From positions 1 through 16,253 of the forward strand of contig CAYZMP010000037.1 of assembly GCA_964479585.1 (NCBI GenBank): a stretch of DNA of 16,253 nt. The letters are read 5' to 3'. Under the pieces are notes generated by a model, which worked only from the letters and a program-made list of their open reading frames with translations, had not been told where the DNA came from and searched no databases. Origin of the DNA: UBA6182 sp964479585. GTDB taxonomy: Bacteria; Bacillota_I; Bacilli_A; Erysipelotrichales; Erysipelotrichaceae. Every line of letters starts with the position of its first letter. Position 1 is the stretch's first letter. The position numbers and the translations under genes are program-made. Positions 1-7,931 of the stretch are shown here, one piece after another.

Positions 1-15
1 TTAAGAATTATTAAA

Positions 16-33
16 ATTGCATTAAAAAGCAAT
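16..33 (-). terminator. Weak hairpin downstream of degV-like gene
   Basis: Read on the minus strand, ATTGC and GCAAT form a 5-bp stem with an 8-base loop, followed by a short T-rich stretch. It lies about 50 bases past the DegV stop codon. The stem is short and AT-rich, so this is only a candidate terminator. The rest of 1-83 is AT-rich with nothing else recognisable. Confidence 0.3.
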
Positions 34-83
34 GAATTTGTTTTAAATTTCACTATTATTATACACGTTATATTAAAAGTTGA

Positions 84-929
84 CTATTTTAAATCGAGAC
101 TATCTTTTAAAACACTTTGTATTACCACACATCCTGGTCCACCATGAGTAATCATAGCAGGGGATAAGAGAAAGGATTGAATATCCACATTTCCTAAGCT
201 ACGCTTAATAGCATCTATTGCTTGGTTGGCAATGTCTTCGTTAAATGCATGCAAGACGTAAATTTTATGTCGTAAATCTACTTTTTTTGCGATTAAGTCA
301 TTAACAACACTATCAATGGCACCTTGCCAAGTTCGATTAATGGAAAACTTGTCAATTTTCCTTTTATCTTCACTTTGAGCCATCACTGGTTTTAGTTTAA
401 GCAATCCACCAAGCACAGCAGCTGTTTTTGTAAGTCTTCCAGATTTTTGTAAAAAACTAAAATCAGTAGGTATGACATACGATTGTGTTTGGGTTACACA
501 TCGACTTAATCGCTGAATAACTTCCTGTATGGAGTAATCTAAAGTTGTTAGCTTATGTGCTAGTAATGTCAAATAATGATTAACTCCAGCAACAGATCGT
601 GAGTGGAATATTTGTACATGGTTCGCTTGAATACTTTCTTTTGCAGAACATGCATTATTATAGGCGCCACTTAATCCATCACCTGTAGTAATATGAAGGG
701 TATCTTCTGGGGCTGTTTTTTCATAGGCTTCAATCACTTCACCAAAAGCAGGTTGTGATGTTTTTGCATAGTCAATCTTCAACAACTCCATGAAGTCGCT
801 TGAGCTAATGTCAAGGTAATCACGAATTACTTGTTTTCTATGAATGATCTGATTAGGAATAAGTAGGATGTCACGCTCTTTTGCTTCATTAGCAGATAGA
901 TGACATGTTGTATCTGAGATAATTCTCAT
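84..929 (-). CDS. DegV family fatty-acid-binding protein
   Basis: 281 residues, the usual DegV length (about 280-290). Family features are visible in order: the N-terminal strand with SDTT (residues 5-8), the KTSQP segment (56-60), GLSGAYNNA (85-93), which corresponds to the LSGTYQSA-like fatty-acid-head-group region, HSRSVAGVN (109-117), then QKSGRLTKTAAVLGGLLKLKP (161-181) and the C-terminal HGGPGC motif. Proteins of this family bind a long-chain fatty acid and, as FakB, present it to the kinase FakA for phospholipid synthesis; no fakA is in this window. The ATG at 927-929 follows an AGAAGGA ribosome site. Only 14 bases separate it from the preceding small lipoprotein gene, so the two are probably co-transcribed. 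The family call is secure; the exact lipid is not inferable. Confidence 0.93.
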   Translation of the reverse strand: MRIISDTTCHLSANEAKERDILLIPNQIIHRKQVIRDYLDISSSDFMELLKIDYAKTSQPAFGEVIEAYEKTAPEDTLHITTGDGLSGAYNNACSAKESIQANHVQIFHSRSVAGVNHYLTLLAHKLTTLDYSIQEVIQRLSRCVTQTQSYVIPTDFSFLQKSGRLTKTAAVLGGLLKLKPVMAQSEDKRKIDKFSINRTWQGAIDSVVNDLIAKKVDLRHKIYVLHAFNEDIANQAIDAIKRSLGNVDIQSFLLSPAMITHGGPGCVVIQSVLKDSLDLK

Positions 930-943
930 GATTTTCCTTCTTT

Positions 944-1219
944 CTAACGTTTTTTACGCAACAAAGACAATCCCCCAAAACCACTAATAATCGCCATGTA
1001 AAAACCAATTTCATAACCAAAACCCGTATTGTGTATTTCATAAATTGAGTGAGCAGGGTTGAAAATCTTTAAAATCAACGATAATGGAGCTAACCAACCA
1101 TGCCAAATGCCAAAGAAAAATCCTGCTGGTCTATCTACAAACTCAGCAGTTACATTAGCCATGCAACCACTTAATAACATCAACATCACAATGGATAATA
1201 ATAGATATGTTTTTTTCAT
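944..1219 (-). CDS. Small membrane lipoprotein with WHGW motif
   Basis: 91 residues. I chose the ATG at 1217-1219 because it follows AAGGAGAAG at good spacing and opens a proper lipoprotein signal: MKK, a hydrophobic stretch, then LLSGC with Cys19 as the lipidated residue. An upstream ATG at 1240 would add seven basic residues and lies before the ribosome site. After the lipobox come two hydrophobic segments, about 33-55, containing FFFGIWHGWLAPLSLI, and about 68-86, ending in the positive tail LLRKKR. The pattern resembles a widespread family of short uncharacterised proteins with a conserved WHG motif at the membrane surface. It is the first gene of a two-gene unit with the DegV-like protein. 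Function unknown; a link to envelope lipids is speculation from the neighbour. Confidence 0.75.
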   Translation of the reverse strand: MKKTYLLLSIVMLMLLSGCMANVTAEFVDRPAGFFFGIWHGWLAPLSLILKIFNPAHSIYEIHNTGFGYEIGFYMAIISGFGGLSLLRKKR

Positions 1220-1233
1220 GTTGTATCTTCTCC

Positions 1234-1265
1234 TTAACATATATAGTGTACATCAGACATGTTAA
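1234..1265. repeat. 7-bp inverted repeat between divergent genes
   Basis: TTAACAT at 1234-1240 and ATGTTAA at 1259-1265 are perfect inverted copies 18 bases apart. They sit in the spacer between the leftward lipoprotein gene and the rightward acetyltransferase gene, just upstream of the former's ribosome site. On the minus strand the spacer holds TACACTATATA, a possible -10 region. The repeat could be an operator bracketing that promoter or an mRNA hairpin; no regulator is identified. Confidence 0.35.
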
Positions 1266-1344
1266 AAAAGGTAGTTAATCTATGAAAATATGTAGAGTTA
1301 CTGTAAAATAATAAATAACGAGTAAGAAAAAAGGGAGATTGATT

Positions 1345-2229
1345 ATGAACATCGTGAAGTTTCGTTTGCTCAGTGATTTTCATCGGGTGCATACCTTTTT
1401 AACAGAGAACTACAACTTGACACATTTAAATAGTTATTATTTACCACAGTTTTTTGAGTATGCACTGACACATCCACTGTTTTCTTTTAAAGAAGCACAC
1501 AGGATGATGATTGTAGAAGAAAACAATGAAATGATTGGATTTATTGCAATAGAAATGACACTACCAGAAACATTTATTGTATTAAAGCAAGAGTATCTTT
1601 CTTATTTTGATAAGTGTGTAACCCTCGCTACTCAACATATGAGTGTTGTAAAAGATAACAATAGGATTACACGAATATGGGTTATTGATCATGAAAAAGA
1701 AAAGAATGATATTTTAAAAGAAAGAGGCTTTAAACCGATTTATGAGGAAGCGGTGACTATCTTTAAGTATGATGATCCATTAAAACAATGTACACTTGCA
1801 CAAGGATATGAGTTTTTCTCTCTCTGTGAAGAAAATGATATCTCAAAAATTGATGAATGTTTGCATAAAGGGTTTGATCATAAAAAAGAAAGCGACAAAG
1901 ATTTTGATAGTCGTTTGATGATGCAAACAGGACCTAACTTTTCAAAAGAGCTATCAACCATTGTAAAGGCTGATAACGGTGATTATGCAACCTATGCAGG
2001 GATGTGGTTAGATAAACACAATCACTATGCTTATTTAGAACCTTTAGCTACGATGCCAAATCATCGGAAAAAAGGTCTTGCTTCTGCTATAATCGCTCAT
2101 AGTATAGAAAAAACCAAACAACTTGGTGCTACGTACATGTTTGGTGGTGATATGCCGTTTTACTATAATTTTGGATTTAAGAAAATCGCTACAAGAATAC
2201 TTTATGAAAAAAGGGAAGAAATTACATGA
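1345..2229 (+). CDS. GNAT family N-acetyltransferase
   Basis: 294 residues from the ATG at 1345, which lies 7 bases after GGGAG (1333-1337); the in-frame TTG at 1339 overlaps that spacing and is rejected. The C-terminal half (about 150-290) is a clear GNAT domain: the acetyl-CoA-binding motif EPLATMPNHRKKGLASAII (232-250, R/QxxGxA type) and the late FYYNFGFKK turn (272-280). The N-terminal half (about 55-145) has a degenerate GNAT look, with GFIAIE (65-70) and ILKERGFKPIYEEA (123-136), so the protein may be a tandem-domain acetyltransferase. Substrate unknown. Its TGA stop overlaps the ATG of the methyltransferase gene (ATGA, 2226-2229), indicating translational coupling. Confidence 0.9.
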   Translation: MNIVKFRLLSDFHRVHTFLTENYNLTHLNSYYLPQFFEYALTHPLFSFKEAHRMMIVEENNEMIGFIAIEMTLPETFIVLKQEYLSYFDKCVTLATQHMSVVKDNNRITRIWVIDHEKEKNDILKERGFKPIYEEAVTIFKYDDPLKQCTLAQGYEFFSLCEENDISKIDECLHKGFDHKKESDKDFDSRLMMQTGPNFSKELSTIVKADNGDYATYAGMWLDKHNHYAYLEPLATMPNHRKKGLASAIIAHSIEKTKQLGATYMFGGDMPFYYNFGFKKIATRILYEKREEIT

Positions 2230-3026
2230 ACATAGAACATGAAAATAATAAGAAAGCTTGGGAAGAAGTGTTTGAACATAGAAGAGAAGACTTTGGCATG
2301 GATATTATTAGACGATGCCAACAAGAATCCTTCCCATTTTTACAACCAGAGTTTGTAAAAGTAATTTCACAATATGACTTAAAGGGGAAAAAGATTGCTC
2401 ACTTTTGTTGTAATAACGGACGTGAGTTAATGTCTTTAATGCAGCTAGAACCTTCTTATGCTGTAGGGTTTGATATTGCGCAAAACGTGATTGATTTTGC
2501 TAATGAAATTGCTAACACATTATCGTACAACTGTGAGTTTGTTCAAAGCGATATTTTAGCTATCCAGCCAAAATACAATGACACCTTTGATGCAGTCATC
2601 ATCACTATTGGAGCTTTAACGTGGTTTAAAGATCTACAGGCATTTTTTCAAGTCGTAAAAAGGGTATTAAAAGAAGATGGTGTAGTATTACTATCTGAAT
2701 CACACCCATTTACTAACATGCTGGCAATGCCTAATGAAGATGGCTATGTTGAAAGTCAACCTGATTTACTTGTGAACTCTTATTTTAAAGATGATCCATG
2801 GATAGAACAGGGAGGTATAGATTATATTGCTGATTCAAACAACAAATTTATTCATACTTTTACAAGTTACTCCCATACCTTATCATCTATCTTTAATAGT
2901 ATGATTAGTTCAGGATTAAGCATTCAATTATTTAATGAGTATGAAAAAGACCTTACTGACTCTTTTGAGGATGTATCCAATAGTGGGTTTCCACTATCTT
3001 ATGTTTTAGTGGCACAAAAAAAGTAG
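2226..3026 (+). CDS. Class I SAM-dependent methyltransferase
   Basis: 266 residues. The ATG overlaps the previous stop codon and is served by AAGGGAAG about 7 bases upstream. The Rossmann methyltransferase core is visible: motif I is the divergent form IAHFCCNNGRELMSL (57-71) in place of VLDxGCGTG, the acidic loop after strand 2 is GFDIAQNVIDFA (81-92, Asp83), the strand-3 motif ends in QSDIL (107-111), and motif IV is FDAVIITIGALTWF (121-134). The VLKEDGVVLLSESHPF segment (147-162) matches the post-I region of Methyltransf_11/25 enzymes. The HFCCNNGRE form of motif I is shared by a recognisable subgroup of small-molecule methyltransferases. Substrate unknown. The pairing with an acetyltransferase suggests a modification or detoxification pair, which is only inference. 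Confidence 0.9.
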   Translation: MNIEHENNKKAWEEVFEHRREDFGMDIIRRCQQESFPFLQPEFVKVISQYDLKGKKIAHFCCNNGRELMSLMQLEPSYAVGFDIAQNVIDFANEIANTLSYNCEFVQSDILAIQPKYNDTFDAVIITIGALTWFKDLQAFFQVVKRVLKEDGVVLLSESHPFTNMLAMPNEDGYVESQPDLLVNSYFKDDPWIEQGGIDYIADSNNKFIHTFTSYSHTLSSIFNSMISSGLSIQLFNEYEKDLTDSFEDVSNSGFPLSYVLVAQKK

Positions 3027-3042
3027 CGTAGAAAACTGTTTA

Positions 3043-3051
3043 TGATATAAT
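3043..3051 (+). promoter_or_regulatory. Extended -10 box of DMT exporter (leaderless)
   Basis: TGATATAAT is a perfect TG-extended -10 with a consensus TATAAT hexamer at 3046-3051. No good -35 is seen 17 bases upstream, as expected for extended -10 promoters. Transcription would begin near 3058, one or two bases before the ATG at 3060, and no Shine-Dalgarno sequence precedes that ATG. Confidence 0.6.
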
Positions 3052-3059
3052 CCCATTAA

Positions 3060-3920
3060 ATGAAAAATAAAAATATTGGAGCACTTTATATTTTATGTGC
3101 AGCTATCTTTTGGAGCTTTGGTGGAGTACTAGCCAAAACCATTCCTTTTTCAGGTTTATCGATAGCAGCACTTCGAGGCATTATTGCGGCAATGACGATT
3201 GCGGCTTTTAGACGTAGCTTTTCATTTAAGTTAAACAAAGCTACCTTTTTTGCAGCGATTGCATTAACAATGACAACTGTCTTGTTTATGATTTCGACCA
3301 AACTTACAACAGCAGCAAATGCTATTGTATTACAGTACACTTCTCCTTTTTTTATTATAATGTTGAATTATTTCATTTTAAAACGAAAACCAAACCGTCG
3401 CGATATGTTAGCCTTGGTTGGAATTGGTTTTGGAATCATCTTATTCTTTATTAATCAATTAGGAACAGGTAATTATCTAGGTGATTTTATTGGTTTATGT
3501 TCAGGACTTATGTTTGCAGGTGTCTTTTTTGTCAATAAAATGGATGGAGCATCTCCATTTGATGCGACATTTATGGGTAATTTATTAAGTGTGCTACTTC
3601 TCCCGTTTGTGTTTTTTGATCCCAACATGTCACTAGAAATTTATCCATGGGTATTAATTGTGATTATGGGAGTCTTTCAATTAGGGTTTGGATATATTTT
3701 CTTTTCCTTAGGCATTCAACATGCAAGTGCAACACAAAGCAATATTATTGCGACATTAGAACCAATTTTAAATCCAATATGGGTATTGTTAATTGTTCGA
3801 GAAGTTCCTACTTTATTATCAATTGTTGGTGGTGGTGTTGTACTACTCAGTGTCGTGATATATAACCATTTTGAAACAAAAGCAAATTATAAACAGATGC
3901 ATCCAAAAGTGATGCCATAG
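3060..3920 (+). CDS. DMT superfamily (EamA) transporter
   Basis: 286 residues and strongly hydrophobic, with about ten membrane segments arranged as two EamA repeats (about 8-135 and 140-275), the standard architecture. The N-terminal AAIFWSFGGVLAK (14-26) and the end-of-repeat ANAIVLQYTSPFFIIMLNYFILKRKP (86-111) are typical; the second repeat carries SATQSNIIATLEPILNPIWVLLI. Members export amino acids, their derivatives or other metabolites; this substrate is not predictable. The start codon is unusual: it has no ribosome site and lies right after an extended -10, so the mRNA is probably leaderless. A small membrane protein gene follows 10 bases later and is likely co-transcribed. Confidence 0.92.
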   Translation: MKNKNIGALYILCAAIFWSFGGVLAKTIPFSGLSIAALRGIIAAMTIAAFRRSFSFKLNKATFFAAIALTMTTVLFMISTKLTTAANAIVLQYTSPFFIIMLNYFILKRKPNRRDMLALVGIGFGIILFFINQLGTGNYLGDFIGLCSGLMFAGVFFVNKMDGASPFDATFMGNLLSVLLLPFVFFDPNMSLEIYPWVLIVIMGVFQLGFGYIFFSLGIQHASATQSNIIATLEPILNPIWVLLIVREVPTLLSIVGGGVVLLSVVIYNHFETKANYKQMHPKVMP

Positions 3921-3930
3921 AAGGAGTATG

Positions 3931-4131
3931 ATGAGAAAAGAAGATAAAAGAATTTTGATAGTTATTGCTAGTATGATTGGTTTTTATTTAGCAACACCAT
4001 TTTTAGGGTTTGTAATGTTTCATCCATTGTTAAATAGTCAAATGTTTGAACTTAACGTTCAATTAACCATGGCATCCATCTTATTTGGTACACTAGTGTA
4101 TGTTGTTTTAATATTGAAAAAAGAGAGTTAA
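3931..4131 (+). CDS. Small two-segment membrane protein, unknown
   Basis: 66 residues from the ATG at 3931. The adjacent ATG at 3928 is only one base from GGAG (3923-3926), so the second ATG is the better start, although both remain possible. A charged start (MRKEDKR) is followed by two hydrophobic helices, about 8-33 (ILIVIASMIGFYLATPFLGF) and 44-62 (LTMASILFGTLVYVVLIL), and a positively charged tail. It does not match a family I recognise. It sits 10 bases after the DMT exporter and before a terminator, so it is the last gene of that unit. Confidence 0.6.
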   Translation: MRKEDKRILIVIASMIGFYLATPFLGFVMFHPLLNSQMFELNVQLTMASILFGTLVYVVLILKKES

Positions 4132-4173
4132 TAAGCAAAGACTAGTTTGTTCAAAATATCCTACTAGAAATGT

Positions 4174-4195
4174 AAAAAGTAAAAGTACTTTTTTT
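4174..4195 (+). terminator. Intrinsic terminator after DMT unit
   Basis: AAAAAGTA (4174-4181) pairs with TACTTTTT (4186-4193) over a 4-base loop, and the T-run reaches 4195. It is an AU-rich but 8-bp perfect stem. Confidence 0.6.
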
Positions 4196-4215
4196 GTGTT
4201 TCCTTTTTTTAAGCG

Positions 4216-4221
4216 TATAAT
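4216..4221 (+). promoter_or_regulatory. -10 box of DUF937 gene
   Basis: A consensus TATAAT lies 22 bases before the ATG at 4244, just after the upstream terminator. The -35 is weak (TTGTGT-like at 4194-4199, 16-base spacing). The predicted start of transcription near 4228 gives a leader of only about 16 bases, beginning right before GGAGG. Confidence 0.55.
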
Positions 4222-4243
4222 AAAGGTGAATGGAGGATTGTTT

Positions 4244-4828
4244 ATGGATATACTATCAATGGTTAAACAGCTTCAAGATAACAATGTACTCGATCAACTT
4301 TCTAAACAAACTGGAGCATCAAAAAGCGATGTATCCAATATACTAGAAATGGGTGTGCCTGCACTTCTTCAAGCAATGAGTCAAAACGCCAAGCAACCTG
4401 AAGGTGCAAAAGCATTGGAAAAAGCATTGACAGATCATGAAAATGATTCAATGAATGATGTGGTAGGCTTTTTAAAAAACGTCAACCCACAAGAAGGAAA
4501 CAAAATCTTACAACATATTTTTGGGTCAAAAACATCCAATGTTGAAAAGAAAATTGCTTCTTCAACGAATGTTTCGGACACATTAGTAGATTCGGTGTTA
4601 AAAAATGTTGCGCCCATGGTGTTAACAGCGCTAGGTCAACAAAAGAAAAAAGATGATTTAAGTGCATCAAACTTATCCAATGCATTAGGTATGTTTACAT
4701 CGATGATTAGTAGTTCATCTAAAAAAGATGTCACAAAGATAGTAACATCACTTTTGGATGCGGATAATGATGGCGATGTTTTGGATGATGTGTCAAACAT
4801 GATTGGTGGTTTGTTTAAAAAACGTTAA
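4244..4828 (+). CDS. DUF937 domain protein (YidB-like)
   Basis: 194 residues from the ATG at 4244, seven bases after TGGAGG (4231-4236); longer in-frame starts upstream would overlap the promoter and are rejected. The sequence is helical and rich in Ser, Asn, Lys and Asp, without signal peptide or membrane segment. It shows the DUF937 pattern: a repeated short helical module with GASKSDVSNILEMGVPALLQAM (24-45) and a second copy-like stretch SDTLVDSVLKNVAPMVLTALG (111-131). The C-terminus has an Asp-rich loop DADNDGDVLDDV (172-183, Asp at 172, 174, 176, 178) that resembles an EF-hand or dockerin calcium loop and is common in this family. Function is unknown. It is flanked by its own promoter and terminator, so it is probably monocistronic. 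Confidence 0.85.
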   Translation: MDILSMVKQLQDNNVLDQLSKQTGASKSDVSNILEMGVPALLQAMSQNAKQPEGAKALEKALTDHENDSMNDVVGFLKNVNPQEGNKILQHIFGSKTSNVEKKIASSTNVSDTLVDSVLKNVAPMVLTALGQQKKKDDLSASNLSNALGMFTSMISSSSKKDVTKIVTSLLDADNDGDVLDDVSNMIGGLFKKR

Positions 4829-4839
4829 CGGTTGAAAAT

Positions 4840-4860
4840 GACCTGTAAGTAGGTCTTTTT
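4840..4860 (+). terminator. Intrinsic terminator after DUF937 gene
   Basis: GACCT (4840-4844) and AGGTC (4851-4855) form a stem over a 6-base loop. Further A-T pairs below it follow one mismatch, and TTTTT comes at 4856-4860. Confidence 0.75.
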
Positions 4861-4897
4861 CTTACTATAACTAAATAGATAATAAAAGAGGTGAGCT

Positions 4898-6502
4898 ATG
4901 AAAAGTATTTATACCAATGGAAAGATTTATGTCGAAGAGGGACATTTTGAAGAAGCATGTGTTGTTGAAGAGGGTTTTTTTACATATGTTGGTAATAACA
5001 AAGAAGCGCTACAACATTCAGATGCTTTATCTAAACAATACGATTTGCAAGGTAAAACAGTTGTTCCTGGATTTAATGATGCTCATTTGCATTTTTACAT
5101 GAATGCACAAGCATTAATGTCGCTTGATTTATCATCTGCCAGTTCAGTTGAAGATGTCCTTGCTTTAGCTAAACAATACTTAAAAGAAAAACCTGACACA
5201 AACATGCTTATTGGTAGAGGGTATAATCAGGATTATTTTACGGATGAAAAACGTTTCTTACTAGCAAAAGATTTGGACGCTATTTCTACTGAAATCCCGA
5301 TACTATTTTATCGAGCATGTGGGCATGTTGTTAGTGTTAACACAAAAGCGATGCAGCTTACCAACATTACATCATCATCAAAGATTAAGGGTGGTCTTGT
5401 GCATGTGCATGATGATAAACCAACCGGAGTTTTAAGTGAAAATGCACGGTTGTTGTTAGATCCTTTAAAACAAACAATAAGCGTAAAACAAGTTAAAGAA
5501 GCACTCACTTTTGTTAGTGAAGTGGCTAATGCACATGGAATAACGTCAGTCGCCACCAATGATTTAAATGTAGGTAGTAAAGATTCTGATATTATTGAGA
5601 AAGCTTATCAACAAGTAGCTGTAGAAAACCCAACAGTCAGAGTGTATCATCAGATTTGCTTTAAAGATATTCATGCTTTTAATCAACGAATAAAACAAGG
5701 GTATGATCGATCAACCAATGCTTTTAATCGCTATGGACCATTAAAGTTATTTACTGATGGTTCTCTTGGTGCAAGAACAGCTTTTTTAAAAAAACCGTAT
5801 CATGATGATCCAAGCACAAAAGGAATCGCAACTTTGACACAGGAAGAATTAAATGAGTATGTTATAACAGCACATAAAAACAACATTCAAGTCGCAGCTC
5901 ATGCCATTGGTGATGGAGCCATGGACTTGGTGTTAAATTCATATGAGTCATTAAAGACTAAAAACAACGATCTTCGACATGGTATTATACACTGTCAAAT
6001 TACCGATGAAGATATTTTAAACCGCTCTAAAGAGTGTGATATTATAGCTTATGTTCAGCCAATATTCTTGCATTATGATTTGCATATTGTTGAAGATCGC
6101 GTAGGACAATCACTTGCAAAAACATCGTATGCATTTAAAAGCATGGATGATCTTAACATGCATGTTGCGTATTCATCCGATGCTCCTATTGAACCTTTTA
6201 ATGTTATGCATGGGTTACATTGTGCCATAAACAACTCAGATTTAAACAATACCTTTAAAACTGGTTTTAATCCTAATCAAAAGGTAAATGTTTATAAAGC
6301 GATTGACCACTTTACCATCGACGGAGCGTATGCAAGTTTTGAGGAAAACATAAAAGGAAGAATAAAACCCGGATATTATGCAGATTTTGTTGTATTAAAC
6401 CAAGATGTTTTTACCGTTAATCCATTGCATATAAAGGATATACAAGTGGACATGACTTTCGTTAATGGACAACAGGTGTATAAAAGACAAGCAAAAAAAT
6501 AA
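4898..6502 (+). CDS. YtcJ-like amidohydrolase (Amidohydro_3)
   Basis: 534 residues, normal for this family of metal-dependent hydrolases. The ATG follows AGAGGTGAG at good spacing. Metal-site features are visible in order: the HLH pair after VVPGFNDA (His63, His65), RACGH (139-143), PLKLFTDGSLGARTA (281-295, Lys283 being the probable bridging lysine), AAHAIGDGA (333-341, His335), HGIIHCQ (361-367, His361/His365) and YSSDAP (425-430, Asp428). The C-terminal IKGRIKPGYYADFVVLNQD segment (485-503) is the usual return to the small beta domain. There is no signal peptide, so it is cytoplasmic. The family hydrolyses exocyclic amide, formamide or carbamate-like bonds; the substrate here is unknown. 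It directly follows a terminator and has a TATAAC-like -10 at 4866-4871. Confidence 0.93.
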   Translation: MKSIYTNGKIYVEEGHFEEACVVEEGFFTYVGNNKEALQHSDALSKQYDLQGKTVVPGFNDAHLHFYMNAQALMSLDLSSASSVEDVLALAKQYLKEKPDTNMLIGRGYNQDYFTDEKRFLLAKDLDAISTEIPILFYRACGHVVSVNTKAMQLTNITSSSKIKGGLVHVHDDKPTGVLSENARLLLDPLKQTISVKQVKEALTFVSEVANAHGITSVATNDLNVGSKDSDIIEKAYQQVAVENPTVRVYHQICFKDIHAFNQRIKQGYDRSTNAFNRYGPLKLFTDGSLGARTAFLKKPYHDDPSTKGIATLTQEELNEYVITAHKNNIQVAAHAIGDGAMDLVLNSYESLKTKNNDLRHGIIHCQITDEDILNRSKECDIIAYVQPIFLHYDLHIVEDRVGQSLAKTSYAFKSMDDLNMHVAYSSDAPIEPFNVMHGLHCAINNSDLNNTFKTGFNPNQKVNVYKAIDHFTIDGAYASFEENIKGRIKPGYYADFVVLNQDVFTVNPLHIKDIQVDMTFVNGQQVYKRQAKK

Positions 6503-6592
6503 TTATTCTCTGATCATAAACAATGTATCAAAGATGCAATTGAAAGCCATCCTCTTTATACTTAGGTTATAAGGTAGTAAGGAGTGAGGTCA

Positions 6593-7867
6593 ATGAAAAA
6601 ACTACTACTAATCCTCTTTGTTTTAGTATTTTTTGTTGGATGTGCGTTCAATTCAAATGAAGATCAAGAAAATGGGGATCCTGATGTAAATCAACAAGAT
6701 CCTAGTGAACAAGAAGATGAAGATAAAAATCAAGAAATGGATTTGATGTTTACGGATCCAGTGGAGACACAAGCAGCGAACACAAGTTTTGAAGCTGCTT
6801 TTGAAAATCAACATAGAGCACCAGGTATCATAACTACAACACCACTAAAAGTGGATGTGTTGTTTGATAATTTATCCAGTCCATGGGGAATGGATCAACT
6901 ACCAAGTGGTGAACTACTTATAACTGAAAAAGGTGGTCGACTACTATTGGTTAGTGATGAAATTTCAGTTATTGAAAGTAATTTTTCTAACTTAATTGTT
7001 GCTGGTCAAGGTGGCTTGCTTGATGTGGCTGTAAGCCATGATTTTGAACAGTCGAACAATGTTTTTTTAACCATGTCACTTAGTAGAAATAATCTAACCT
7101 TTACAGCACTGATGAAAGGACAACTAAGTGATGACTTGTCTTTTTTAAATAATATTGAAGTCATTGTTGAAGCAACTCCAGGTGTAAATAGTGTTAATCA
7201 TTATGGTAGTAGAGTTATTGTCGATAATAATGGAAACTTGTTTATGTCAACTGGAGATCGACAAATTTCAAGCAATCGTCAAAGTGTTCAAGATGTTTCA
7301 ACCGGCCATGGGAAAATCATTCATGTCGATCGTGATGGCAACCCAATTATGCAAGATAAGTTTGATGATAATCAAGATTTAAGAGTGTATGCTTATGGGT
7401 TAAGAAATGCGCAAGGACTAGCCTTTGATTATGATCAGAATATCTTGTATGTCAGTGATATGGGTCCTAGAGGTGGCGATGAAGTAAACATTGTTACTTA
7501 TGGTGATAACTTTGGATGGCCACTTGTTAGTTATGGTACAGAGTATAATGGAGCACTTATTAATGATGGGTTAACACAACTAGAAAACACAGTGCAACCA
7601 ATGTATTATTGGGACCCTGCAATTGCACCAAGTGGTATGGCTTTTTATAATCATGAATACATAAAAGAATGGGAAAATGATTTGTTTGTTGCTTCATTAG
7701 TGCAACGTCATCTTATTCGATTAAAGATTGTGGATGGCAAAGTTATTGGTGAAGAGCGATTATTAGAAACATTCAATGATCGTATTCGTGATGTGCTTGT
7801 ATTAGACAATGGGTATTTACTTGCTATTAGTGATTCAGGTGTCTTGTATCAGATATCGAAACAGTAG
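6593..7867 (+). CDS. GSDH/YliI-type beta-propeller lipoprotein
   Basis: 424 residues from the ATG at 6593, preceded by AAGGAGTGAGGT (6579-6590); the in-frame GTG at 6584 lies inside the ribosome site and is rejected. A lipoprotein signal ends at FFVGC (Cys17), followed by an Asp/Glu/Asn/Gln-rich linker (about 20-50) that probably spaces the domain from the membrane. Residues about 85-422 form the glucose/sorbosone dehydrogenase six-bladed propeller: LSSPWGMDQLPSGELLITEK (94-113), NHYGSRVIVDNNGNLFMSTGDR (202-223, His203), YAYGLRNAQGLAFD (266-279, Arg271), SDMGPRGGDEVNIV (288-301), NFGWPLVSYG (306-315) and FNDRIRDVLVLDNGYLLAISD (394-414). Relatives oxidise aldose sugars using PQQ, but many Gram-positive members have no demonstrated PQQ activity. 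No PQQ biosynthesis gene is in the window. Confidence 0.9.
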   Translation: MKKLLLILFVLVFFVGCAFNSNEDQENGDPDVNQQDPSEQEDEDKNQEMDLMFTDPVETQAANTSFEAAFENQHRAPGIITTTPLKVDVLFDNLSSPWGMDQLPSGELLITEKGGRLLLVSDEISVIESNFSNLIVAGQGGLLDVAVSHDFEQSNNVFLTMSLSRNNLTFTALMKGQLSDDLSFLNNIEVIVEATPGVNSVNHYGSRVIVDNNGNLFMSTGDRQISSNRQSVQDVSTGHGKIIHVDRDGNPIMQDKFDDNQDLRVYAYGLRNAQGLAFDYDQNILYVSDMGPRGGDEVNIVTYGDNFGWPLVSYGTEYNGALINDGLTQLENTVQPMYYWDPAIAPSGMAFYNHEYIKEWENDLFVASLVQRHLIRLKIVDGKVIGEERLLETFNDRIRDVLVLDNGYLLAISDSGVLYQISKQ

Positions 7868-7881
7868 CTGACAAAGATAGA

Positions 7882-7912
7882 TTGAACTAGATGTTGTATC
7901 GTATGGTAAAAT
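7882..7912 (+). promoter_or_regulatory. Promoter of HI0933-like flavoprotein gene
   Basis: TATGGTAAAAT is a TG-extended -10 (hexamer TAAAAT at 7907-7912), with TTGAAC at 7882-7887 at a long 19-base spacing. Transcription would start near 7919, inside the GGTGGAG ribosome site. Confidence 0.5.
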
Positions 7913-7931
7913 GATGGTGGAGTGTGTAATT

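Noticed and set aside
4142..4169. CTAGT/ACTAG inverted repeat after the small membrane gene
   Set aside because: Only five bases per arm with a long spacer and no T-run; the real terminator is at 4174-4195.
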